From positions 372,001 to 436,000 of the forward strand of contig NZ_MRTD01000001.1 in assembly GCF_001956295.1 (NCBI RefSeq): DNA of 64,000 nt. Reading direction: 5' to 3'. Below are positions 26,103-34,327 of this stretch, piece after piece (the stretch's first letter is position 1; each line of letters begins with the position of its first letter). The stretch is from Paenibacillus sp. FSL A5-0031 (GTDB lineage Bacteria; Bacillota; Bacilli; Paenibacillales; Paenibacillaceae). A model generated the notes under the pieces. It was not told the origin of the DNA, did not search any database, and worked only from the letters and a program-made list of their open reading frames with translations. Position numbers and translations under genes: made by a program.

Positions 26103-26648
26103 ATGAAAACTTTCAAAGCACGCGGGCTGCTTGCTGTCATTATATTATCCGCTGCGCTTGCAGGATGCGGAGTTCAGGATAAGCAGGGAAATCAACCAGG
26201 CAGCACGGTATCGCCTACAATTTCACCTTCGCCTTCTCCTGAGCCAACTCCCGTATTAAACGAACTAGATGCTATTATTTATTTAACCGATGCTGAACTA
26301 ACTGAAACAGTAGAGCATCCAGTCAAGCTAACCTATGAAACGGATATTGATCTGGTCAAAGCAGCAATTGCTGAACTGCAAAAAGATGCTGACGAGAATA
26401 AATTATCTTTATGGAAACGGATTGAGGTTAAATCCGTACAACTATCAGACGGGCTTGTTACACTGGATATTCATTTGCCTGATGAAGCGCGGCTTGGCGC
26501 GCCAGGCGAGACGTTTGTCATTCAGACGCTTCAAAAAACATTGTTTCAATTCGATGCTGTAAAATCAATCAATCTGCTTGTCGATGGACAAAAGGTTGAA
26601 ACGCTAATGGGTCATGTCGAGCTCGAATATCCAATGAACAAGCAATAA
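26103..26648 (+). CDS. GerMN-domain lipoprotein
   Basis: Lipoprotein with lipobox ALAGC at the end of the signal segment, a Ser/Pro-rich linker (SPTISPSPSPEPTPV) and one GerMN domain (about residues 60-175, LDAIIYLTDAELTE through NLLVDGQKVETLMGH). GerMN domains occur in GerM and in LpqB-like proteins and are linked to spore coat/germination and envelope processes. The frame opens with a GTG at 26091; the ATG at 26103 is a better-placed alternative behind AGCAGGTG. It lies 19 bases after the amidase gene, so the two are probably cotranscribed. Confidence 0.82.
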   Translation: MKTFKARGLLAVIILSAALAGCGVQDKQGNQPGSTVSPTISPSPSPEPTPVLNELDAIIYLTDAELTETVEHPVKLTYETDIDLVKAAIAELQKDADENKLSLWKRIEVKSVQLSDGLVTLDIHLPDEARLGAPGETFVIQTLQKTLFQFDAVKSINLLVDGQKVETLMGHVELEYPMNKQ

Positions 26649-26663
26649 GCAAAAATTATGAAT

Positions 26664-26699
26664 GGCTTCGTTCCATCCTAGCAATAGGTTGGCGAAGCC
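26664..26699 (+). terminator. Hairpin after the GerMN gene (no T-run)
   Basis: GGCTTCG / CGAAGCC outer stem with inner CCATCCTA / TAGGTTGG pairing and loop GCAA. It is strong, but followed by GTTCTGCATG rather than a T-run, so a terminator role is uncertain. Confidence 0.5.
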
Positions 26700-26744
26700 G
26701 TTCTGCATGAGTTATTACATACTAATCAGGGGGAATATCTACTT

Positions 26745-29228
26745 ATGACAATGCAATTTGCGAGCAAAAAGATTTTGATTGGAGCGCTAGCGTTTTCTCT
26801 AGTTGCAGGAAGCGGGGTAATCATTCCTGCTTCATATGCCTCAGCAGCCTCCGGATATACAACACCATTTACCGATGTAAGCAGTGGTCATTGGGCAGAG
26901 AAGCATATTGCTAAGCTTGCATTGCAAGGAATTATTGAAGGAAATAAGACATCAAGCGGAGCTGCTATATTCCGTCCGAAAGAAAATGTGAGTCAGCAAG
27001 AGGCTGTGCTTATGGCTCTTCGATTCGCAGGATTGGATAAAAAAGCAGATAAAGATGCAATTATCGGTTTTCCTAATTCTTTTTCCGTAAGCACATATTT
27101 TAAGCCGTATGTAACGTTAGCTTTCCAAGAAGGCCTGCTTGATCAGGTGGAAGAGTTCGGAATCGCAGCTAAAGATCCTAAAATCGCTTGGGGGACTAAG
27201 CCAGCTACCCGTGAATGGGTAACGAAGCTTATGGTTCGTGCCATTCAGCAAGAGGAAGAAGCGGTACGTTTGCAAAATACAGCCTCGACTTTCGCGGATG
27301 CAGCGCAAATCACTTCTATTTATAAGGGTTATGTGAATGCCGCTTCCAAGCTTGAGCTTGTAAAGGGTGTAACGGCAGACAAATTTGTTCCTAAAGCGAA
27401 TGTGGATCGTGCGAGTCTGGCTACGATGTTCAGCCGTGCGGAGAAGCTGTTCCCGGTTGCATATGAAGGTCAAGTAAACGGGATTGCAACTAAAATAACA
27501 GATACTCAAATTACTGTTTACAGCGACAAGAAGGAAATCAACTATAGCATCAATTCAGATACTTTATTTTATCACTACAATACAGAAACACCGATTACGA
27601 GACAGCAGCTTCTTGAATACGGAGATGTAACGGTCATTGCGAAGGATGGAAAGGCGCTTTACGTTGAAGTGAAAGGCGATAAAACTTACACTAAAACGAC
27701 GTCTGGAACGTTGGATCGTGTTATCGCAGATGAGAAGAAGTTATATGTATGGATTAACAATAAGCCTGTTGAATTTTTCTATAATGATTCAGTAGTCGTC
27801 GTTGATACGGATGGCAAACCGCTAGCATTAACCTCAATTAAGAGAGACAGCCAAATAAGCATCGTACAAGATAGCTTCCGCGATGCGCCGGCAACACTAA
27901 AAATTATTGCATCGACGCAGGCGTCGGCAACGAGTGTTAAAGGTACATTCTACGGTTCGACAGGTGATTTGATCACTGTCATGGAGGGTACAACACTTGT
28001 ATCTAAATTGATGGCAGATACGGTTTCCGTTGAAATTGAAGGCATTAATGGAGCAACAATCGGCGATTTAATTAAAGAAGCAGATCAAGTAGAGCTTACG
28101 CTTAATGATGCAGATAAAGTAACAAAAGTGAAAGTAGTTAACCGCAATGTGAAAGTCGTTGCTGGTGCGCAGGTCGCCGCTTTTGTTTACGATAAAAAGT
28201 TATTGACCATTCTTGATGCAAATGGTAACAACGCCCAAGCGCTTTATTTTACGGATAAAACTCGAATTGAATACAGCGGCAACGTTATTTCATTAGCTTC
28301 TGCTAATAGCTTACTAACCGTGAACAGAAAAATTGTTATCAGCTATACAGGAAATTCGATCGTATCCCTGCAATTTTTAACTAAATATACAGGTACTTTA
28401 TTATCAATGAATTCACAAAGCAACTTGATGAACATTAAATTGGAGAACGGCGCTACATTGTCGCTTCCATATAATACTGCATACGTTGAGCATGCTGCCA
28501 TAGCAAATGCAGCTTACAGCGATCTGAAGGCAGGCGATCAACTTACGCTTGATTTGAGCAGCAACCAAGATCGTGTTGCAACGATTAGAGTCCATACAAA
28601 TGCTCAATATGATGTGATGTCTGTAGACGTAATCAACAAAAAAATTCGTGTTAAAAATGCAATGACATCCGCATTTGATCTAAATGTGCTAGGTACAGAA
28701 TTGGTTAACGAAGCTGGAGCGAAGCTTGCGATTGAACAGATTACTCCGGGCTCTATTATTACTGTTAACTACTTAGGAAAAGAAGCCGTTCGTGCACGCA
28801 CTATTTCTGTTACTTATGGCAAGGTACAATCCATATCAGCAAACAGTGTCACTATTGTAGACCTTGTAGGTCAAACTGTTGCTTATAATGGAGATGCTGG
28901 GTTCGTTATCGTAAAAGGAGCCACGCAAGGAACAGCAACGAGCCTGCTTACTGTGGGTGACTATGTTGAGGTTCAGAAGCTTGAAGGCAACAAAACGCAA
29001 CTGACGGTAGCTGTTGGGGAGAGCCGGGTATTTACGAACTTCAATGCGACTGCATCACAAGTGTGGACGGAAAAAACAACAGATGCGGATAACCGGAATT
29101 ATTTTAATGTAAACAGCCAGACCAAATACATTTTAAATGGAAATTCGGTTTCAGTTACAGCTTTCAAGTCAGGCGACACGATTACAATCTATGGCTTTAG
29201 AAACTATGCAATTGCAATCGTTAAGTAG
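26745..29228 (+). CDS. S-layer-homology (SLH) domain cell-surface protein
   Basis: An 827-residue exported protein. The signal peptide is about residues 1-35 (VAGSGVIIPASYASAASG). Three SLH domains follow (about 36-95, 110-165 and 182-235; for example TPFTDVSSGHWAEKHIAKLA and STFADAAQITSIYKGYVNAA), which bind pyruvylated secondary wall polymer. The rest (240-827) is beta-strand rich, with recurring short modules of the type ITVYSDKKEINYSINSDTLF, and has no recognisable catalytic site. A structural or scaffold role at the surface is likely. It starts at ATG 26745 behind CAGGGGGAATATC and has its own terminator. Confidence 0.88.
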   Translation: MTMQFASKKILIGALAFSLVAGSGVIIPASYASAASGYTTPFTDVSSGHWAEKHIAKLALQGIIEGNKTSSGAAIFRPKENVSQQEAVLMALRFAGLDKKADKDAIIGFPNSFSVSTYFKPYVTLAFQEGLLDQVEEFGIAAKDPKIAWGTKPATREWVTKLMVRAIQQEEEAVRLQNTASTFADAAQITSIYKGYVNAASKLELVKGVTADKFVPKANVDRASLATMFSRAEKLFPVAYEGQVNGIATKITDTQITVYSDKKEINYSINSDTLFYHYNTETPITRQQLLEYGDVTVIAKDGKALYVEVKGDKTYTKTTSGTLDRVIADEKKLYVWINNKPVEFFYNDSVVVVDTDGKPLALTSIKRDSQISIVQDSFRDAPATLKIIASTQASATSVKGTFYGSTGDLITVMEGTTLVSKLMADTVSVEIEGINGATIGDLIKEADQVELTLNDADKVTKVKVVNRNVKVVAGAQVAAFVYDKKLLTILDANGNNAQALYFTDKTRIEYSGNVISLASANSLLTVNRKIVISYTGNSIVSLQFLTKYTGTLLSMNSQSNLMNIKLENGATLSLPYNTAYVEHAAIANAAYSDLKAGDQLTLDLSSNQDRVATIRVHTNAQYDVMSVDVINKKIRVKNAMTSAFDLNVLGTELVNEAGAKLAIEQITPGSIITVNYLGKEAVRARTISVTYGKVQSISANSVTIVDLVGQTVAYNGDAGFVIVKGATQGTATSLLTVGDYVEVQKLEGNKTQLTVAVGESRVFTNFNATASQVWTEKTTDADNRNYFNVNSQTKYILNGNSVSVTAFKSGDTITIYGFRNYAIAIVK

Positions 29229-29280
29229 CTTTTTAACGAAATTTTCATCAATTATAGGCTGAGATATTCATTTTTTGTGA

Positions 29281-29308
29281 AAAAACTGCCCTTAGGGGCA
29301 GTTTTTTT
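29281..29308 (+). terminator. Rho-independent terminator after the SLH gene
   Basis: AAAACTGCCC / GGGCAGTTTT stem with loop TTAG and a T-run. Confidence 0.93.
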
Positions 29309-29329
29309 ATAGAATATGCTTGTTTACGG

Positions 29330-29358
29330 TTGCGAAGCGTGACAAATTTCGCTACACT
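29330..29358 (+). promoter_or_regulatory. Sigma-A-type promoter of nth
   Basis: TTGCGA (29330-29335) and TACACT (29353-29358), 17-bp spacer, 33 bases before the nth ATG. Confidence 0.6.
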
Positions 29359-29391
29359 TTGAACGATAGTGTTTGATTAGGGGAGAGGACG

Positions 29392-30087
29392 ATGGTTGCG
29401 AAACAAAAAATGCGTCATGTGCTAGACATTATTGCGGACATGTTTCCAGATGCACACTGTGAGCTTAATCACAGCAATCCGTTTGAGCTTACAATAGCAG
29501 TACTGCTGTCTGCGCAATGTACGGATGAGACGGTCAATAAGGTGACGGTGAACTTATTTCAAAAGTATAAGTGCCCCGAGGATTATTTGAGCGTACCGCT
29601 GGAAGAACTAGAGCAGGACATTCGCCGCATCGGCTTGTTTCGAAGTAAAGCATCAAATATACAAAAGCTTTGCCGTATTGTCATAGATAAATATGACGGG
29701 AAAGTGCCTGAAAGCCATGAAGGTCTGACCGAGCTGCCAGGTGTAGGGCGGAAGACGGCTAACGTCGTCATGTCTAATGCATTTGGTGTGCCTGCCATCG
29801 CTGTTGATACGCATGTGGATCGTGTAACGAAGCGACTGGGATTCGCTAAGGCCGAAGACAGTGTCCTAGAGGTAGAGAAGAAGCTGATGAAACTCGTTCC
29901 GCGCGAGGAGTGGACATTAACCCACCACAGACTCATCTTTTTCGGCCGCTATCACTGTAAAGCGCAAAGCCCGCAGTGTCCAATTTGTCCGCTGCTTGAT
30001 TTGTGCAAAGAAGGTAAACAACGTATGAAGCCAGGTTTTAAAACCAAAAATAAGAGTATAAAACCTAAAATAGCCAGTGAAGGATGA
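29392..30087 (+). CDS. nth: Endonuclease III (base-excision DNA glycosylase / AP lyase)
   Basis: Removes oxidised pyrimidines and cleaves AP sites. The 231-residue protein has LLSAQCTDETVNKV, the helix-hairpin-helix ELPGVGRKTANVV with the catalytic Lys, and the catalytic Asp in VDTHVDRV. The 4Fe-4S ligands are C-x6-C-x2-C-x5-C in CKAQSPQCPICPLLDLC. A basic tail of about 20 residues (KPGFKTKNKSIKPK) extends beyond the cluster. In B. subtilis nth follows dnaD directly; here about 19 kb separate them. Confidence 0.96.
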   Translation: MVAKQKMRHVLDIIADMFPDAHCELNHSNPFELTIAVLLSAQCTDETVNKVTVNLFQKYKCPEDYLSVPLEELEQDIRRIGLFRSKASNIQKLCRIVIDKYDGKVPESHEGLTELPGVGRKTANVVMSNAFGVPAIAVDTHVDRVTKRLGFAKAEDSVLEVEKKLMKLVPREEWTLTHHRLIFFGRYHCKAQSPQCPICPLLDLCKEGKQRMKPGFKTKNKSIKPKIASEG

Positions 30088-30365
30088 TGAACATGAACTG
30101 TATTTCCGTGTACACAAACAATTTTGAGCTTTTTTCTGATATTTATGAGCAAGTGCTTGAGTCTCCGCCAGAGGAGCACGAGGATATCCTTGTAGAAGGC
30201 ATTACAGTTAGCGGCTCAGGCGACGTGCCTGATCAATACATCGAGCGTATGCGCATTAAACCTGAGGTTGTTGTGATGAGAGATAAAGAGCGCAACATTA
30301 TGATCTTGCAACATGGCAACGTATTTGAAATTTGTTTGCCGTCTGAAGAAGAGCAAGCCGTTTAA
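30084..30365 (+). CDS. Small protein of unknown function between nth and the dynamin-like gene
   Basis: A 93-residue acidic protein (EEHEDILVEGITVSGSGDVP), start ATGATG overlapping the nth stop (GGATGATGA). No signal peptide or membrane segment is seen. It is not a recognised family; codon use and tight packing (10 bases before the next ATG) support that it is real and cotranscribed with nth and the dynamin-like gene. Confidence 0.75.
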   Translation: MMNMNCISVYTNNFELFSDIYEQVLESPPEEHEDILVEGITVSGSGDVPDQYIERMRIKPEVVVMRDKERNIMILQHGNVFEICLPSEEEQAV

Positions 30366-30375
30366 GGAGAAGCAA

Positions 30376-33300
30376 ATGACAGAAACAACCGTGCAAAGCA
30401 TAGCAGGAGCTATATCCGAAGCAGCTGGTTTAATGTCAGCTGCAGGAGATACATTACATGCCAAGCAAGCACAGGAGCTAAACAGTAAGCTGACCGATGG
30501 TCGGCTTACTGTCGCTTTTTGTGGACATTTTTCAGCTGGCAAATCAACTCTCATTAATCGTTTATGCGGAACTAAGCTGCTTCCTTCAAGTCCAATTCCA
30601 ACAAGCGCGAACGTTGTGTCTATTCGCGGCGGGGATCGTGCTTATGCAGCTGTTGAAACCGTAAAGAATGGTGTGGCTTCCAAAGCGGAAGTTCCGATCG
30701 ACCAGCTTGACCGCTATTGTGTCGATGGCGAGCAATTTACTTCTGTATCGATCGTATATCCGTCCGAGCTTTTAGGAGATCATACCGTGCTTCTCGATAC
30801 GCCTGGCATTGATTCAACTGATGATGCACACCGGATGGCAACCGAATCCGCGCTGCATCTTGCAGACGTCGTTTTTTATGTCATGGATTATAATCATGTG
30901 CAGTCTGAAATCAATTTTTCTTTTGCGAAGCAATTGAAGGATTGGGGAAAGCCCTTATATTTTATTGTGAATCAGATTGATAAGCATCGTGATCGCGAGC
31001 TTTCTTTCGCAAGCTATCGTCAAAGCGTTGAGGATGCGTTTCACGCTTGGCACTTGGAGCCGGCGGGGATCGTTTATTTGTCGTTGCGCGAGCCAGAACA
31101 TCCTCATCAAGAGTGGGAGCAACTGCTTGAGCTGCTAGATAAACTACAAACGATCCGCAAACCGCTTTGTGTGTACAGTGTAGAAGCGTCATTGCGCCAT
31201 GTAGCTGATGGACATATGAAATGGAGCGAGCAGCAAGCGGAGCCTGAGCGTGAACGGCTTCTTGCTGAGGCAGGCGGTGTTGAGGCTGTTGCCCTTGTCA
31301 CAACACAGATGGATCAGCTGAAACAGAAGATCAGGCAAGTTTCGGAGCAGAAAGAGGTTTACCGGGCGCAGCTTCGCAAAGAGCTGCAAACGCTTCTGGA
31401 TAATGCGAATATTACGCCAGCGGGACTGCGTGATTTGGCTCAAACGTTTCTGGAGAGCCGTAAGCCTGGTTTTAAAGCGGGGCTGCTTTTTGCGGCAGCT
31501 AAGACTGCTGCTGAGCAGGAACGGCGCTTGCTGGCGTTCAGCGAGGAATTAAACAGTTTAATTAGCGCTTCGATCGACTGGCATGTGAAGCATCTGCTGC
31601 GTACGGAAGCAGAGCGTATAACATACGATGGCGAGCTGCTGGAATCGGAGCTCGCGCGGAACTTGGCTTGGCTGCCGGATTCGGAGTGGCTTATTGCGAG
31701 GGTGAAACCTGGCGCCGTCATCAGCAACGAATATACGATGACGTTCAGCCGCGATCTAGCCGCGGATGTGAAGGCCGTTTATCGCCAGCGCGCGCTTGAG
31801 ATTATCGATGCGCTGGCAGACCATGCAGCGGCGGTAGGCGAAGCTGCCGCCGCTGAGGCAGAGTCACAGCTTGCTGCACTTCGCGCGCAGGCTGGTGCAC
31901 TTCATGCGCTTACGGCGCTGGCGAAGCGCGCCGAGGAGCATAAGGCGCGGCTAACTGCCGCGCTGCCTGAGGCGCCGGCAAGGCCGGCATTGCCAGCACC
32001 GCGCGCAGCTGTGGCTGGCGGGGGCACTGCCGCGCAAGCTGGCAGCGACGCTGCTGAAGCGCGGGGTGTGCTTGCGAGCGAGAGCGGGCGAAGCGCGCAA
32101 GCGGGGCAGCATCATGCGGCAGCAGGGCGAAGCGCCCTAGCTGGCGGAGCAGCTTTGGCGCAGCAGCACAGCGCTGCAGCGCGCTTAGCCAGCGCCGCGG
32201 AGCTGCTGGCGCCGCATGCTGCGCTTGCGGCTGCTGCGCAAGCGATGAGCGATAAGGCGAAGCGGCTGCAAGACAGCCGCTTCACCATCGCATTATTCGG
32301 CGCCTTCAGCGCCGGCAAATCATCGCTTGCGAACGCGCTGATCGGAGAACCGGTGCTGCCGGTTTCTCCTAATCCGACGACGGCAGCGATCAACCGACTC
32401 GTGCCCCCTACGGCGGAGCACGGTCATGGTACAGCGCGCATTGTCATGAAGACGCGCGCTGCCATTATCGATGATGTGCGCTATTCCCTAGCGCTCCTCG
32501 GTGAAAAAGAGCAGCAGTCTGATGACGCTGCTCTCATGCTGGCGATCGATCGCCTATCTCCGGATTCCATCGGAGCTGGCGGTCGCCCGCATTTCAGCTT
32601 CCTGCGCGCAGCCCGCGCAGGCTGGGCAGAGCATGAACCGCTGCTCGGTCAGCAGTTGTCGGTCGATCAAGCGGAATACGAAAAGTACGTTGCTGAGGAA
32701 TCTCGTTCCTGCTTCGTGAGTGAAATTGAGCTGCATTATGACTGCGCATTGACGGCGCAGGGTATCGTGCTCGTTGACACGCCAGGAGCGGATTCTGTAA
32801 ATGCTAGACATACGGGCGTAGCCTTCAATTATATTAAAAACGCCGATGCAGTTTTGTTTGTCACGTATTACAATCACGCCTTCTCGCAAGCTGATCGTCA
32901 GTTTCTGATGCAGCTTGGCAGGGTGAAGGATCAGTTTGAGCTTGATAAAATGTTTTTCCTTGTTAACGCAGCCGATTTGGCGGCAGATCAGGAGGAGCTT
33001 ACAGGAGTGCTAAAGCATGTAGAGACGAATTTGCTGCAGCATGCAATTCGCTCTCCTCGCTTATTCCCTGTATCGAGTTTGCAGGCGCTGGACGGTAAAC
33101 TAGATGGAAATGCAGAGCTGCTGCAACGCTCCGGCATTGAAGCTTTCGAGCAATCATTTCTTTCCTTTATTCAGAACGATCTCGGACGGCTAGCTATTGA
33201 TGCCGCTGAGCAGGACTTGAAACGAGCGGCAGCGACAGTTGCCGGCTGGCTTCAAAGCGCAGAGGGCGATGCAGCTGGGCGTGAAGCTGAGCTTGTTGCG

Positions 33301-34032
33301 CTGCTGCAAGCGGTGAATGAAGCGAAGATCGATATATCAGCGCTTCAAACCGGAACGATCCCTGAGCAGCTAAAGCAGGAGCTTAGTGAGCTATTGTATT
33401 ATGTCGTTCAGCGTATCCAATACCGTTTTGGTGAGTTTTATAACTTAGCCTTTAATCCGGCCTCCTTGCAGGATGATGGACGTGACTTGCGCAAAGCCAT
33501 TTGGACATCTTGGCTGGAGCTGCAGCGGCTCGTCCAGCTGGAGCTGTCACAGGAGATGCTGGCAACCTCGCTTCGTATGGAGCGAGGCATTCATACGCAG
33601 CTGCAAAAGCAATATATTCATACTGCGCAGCGTTTAGAAAATTCAATTTCCGCGTATAGTGCTGTTCCTTATGCGCCAGCTGCTTTGCCAACGCCAGATG
33701 AGCCGACCGCTTGGGAAGCGGATAACGTTGATGCGAAGCTGCTTTGGAGCCGTTTCAAATCACCGCGTCAATTTTTTGAAGGCGAAGGCAAATCGATTCT
33801 TCGCAAAGAGCTTGAAGCGCTGCTTGCTCCTTCATTAAATGGATGGATGTCCGAGCAAACGCTCTTGTGGACATCGCTTTACGAGCAAATTTGGCAGAAA
33901 GCGGCTGATCAAGCTGGTAAACAGCTGCAAGACGATATGCTTGCCTATGAAAGCGGCAAACGAATCTCGTTGTCCGGCAGTGCGGACACGGCTGAGCTGA
34001 AGCAGCTGTATAATCAATTGATTCATATCTAA
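30376..34032 (+). CDS. Double dynamin-like GTPase, DynA/YpbR type
   Basis: A bacterial dynamin-like protein with two fused GTPase-stalk units, as in B. subtilis DynA (YpbR), which protects and fuses membranes under stress. The ATG at 30376 (TTTAAGGAGAAGCAA) gives 1218 residues. P-loop 1 is GHFSAGKST (50-58) with DTPGIDS downstream; P-loop 2 is GAFSAGKSS near residue 641 with DTPGADS near 800. Each is followed by long helical stalk segments. Residues of roughly 505-630 between the units are extremely Ala-rich and encoded by very G+C-rich DNA, unlike the rest of the gene. The frame extends 21 codons further upstream over the end of the previous gene, but without a ribosome binding site. Confidence 0.9.
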   Translation: MTETTVQSIAGAISEAAGLMSAAGDTLHAKQAQELNSKLTDGRLTVAFCGHFSAGKSTLINRLCGTKLLPSSPIPTSANVVSIRGGDRAYAAVETVKNGVASKAEVPIDQLDRYCVDGEQFTSVSIVYPSELLGDHTVLLDTPGIDSTDDAHRMATESALHLADVVFYVMDYNHVQSEINFSFAKQLKDWGKPLYFIVNQIDKHRDRELSFASYRQSVEDAFHAWHLEPAGIVYLSLREPEHPHQEWEQLLELLDKLQTIRKPLCVYSVEASLRHVADGHMKWSEQQAEPERERLLAEAGGVEAVALVTTQMDQLKQKIRQVSEQKEVYRAQLRKELQTLLDNANITPAGLRDLAQTFLESRKPGFKAGLLFAAAKTAAEQERRLLAFSEELNSLISASIDWHVKHLLRTEAERITYDGELLESELARNLAWLPDSEWLIARVKPGAVISNEYTMTFSRDLAADVKAVYRQRALEIIDALADHAAAVGEAAAAEAESQLAALRAQAGALHALTALAKRAEEHKARLTAALPEAPARPALPAPRAAVAGGGTAAQAGSDAAEARGVLASESGRSAQAGQHHAAAGRSALAGGAALAQQHSAAARLASAAELLAPHAALAAAAQAMSDKAKRLQDSRFTIALFGAFSAGKSSLANALIGEPVLPVSPNPTTAAINRLVPPTAEHGHGTARIVMKTRAAIIDDVRYSLALLGEKEQQSDDAALMLAIDRLSPDSIGAGGRPHFSFLRAARAGWAEHEPLLGQQLSVDQAEYEKYVAEESRSCFVSEIELHYDCALTAQGIVLVDTPGADSVNARHTGVAFNYIKNADAVLFVTYYNHAFSQADRQFLMQLGRVKDQFELDKMFFLVNAADLAADQEELTGVLKHVETNLLQHAIRSPRLFPVSSLQALDGKLDGNAELLQRSGIEAFEQSFLSFIQNDLGRLAIDAAEQDLKRAAATVAGWLQSAEGDAAGREAELVALLQAVNEAKIDISALQTGTIPEQLKQELSELLYYVVQRIQYRFGEFYNLAFNPASLQDDGRDLRKAIWTSWLELQRLVQLELSQEMLATSLRMERGIHTQLQKQYIHTAQRLENSISAYSAVPYAPAALPTPDEPTAWEADNVDAKLLWSRFKSPRQFFEGEGKSILRKELEALLAPSLNGWMSEQTLLWTSLYEQIWQKAADQAGKQLQDDMLAYESGKRISLSGSADTAELKQLYNQLIHI

Positions 34033-34075
34033 TTGTCAATGAATACGGATTGTTCTATCGCATTAACAGCTGAAT

Positions 34076-34116
34076 GCTTTTGCGAGCGTGTAAAACGCTT
34101 GCAAAAGCTTTTTTTT
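34076..34116 (+). terminator. Rho-independent terminator after the dynamin-like gene
   Basis: GCTTTTGCGAGCG / CGCTTGCAAAAGC stem (one G-T wobble), 7-base loop, followed by eight T. Confidence 0.92.
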
Positions 34117-34327
34117 ATTTAGTGTGTTTTTGTGCAAAAATTGAGTAATAGGCACATATTTGTCATGATTTGCGACCAATTGGGAGTATTAACCGTTTCC
34201 AATTTAGATAACGAGTCAATAAGCGGTTTATAACAGGTATATGCATATTTATACTGTTTGCTCGCATTTGATGATGCTGATAATATTCATTCATGCTTAC
34301 AAAATAGATACGGGGAGATGGATTTAC

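Noticed and set aside
30313..30375. Upstream ATG extension of the dynamin-like gene
   Set aside because: It overlaps the preceding small gene, lacks a ribosome binding site, and the ATG at 30376 has AAGGAGA at ideal distance.
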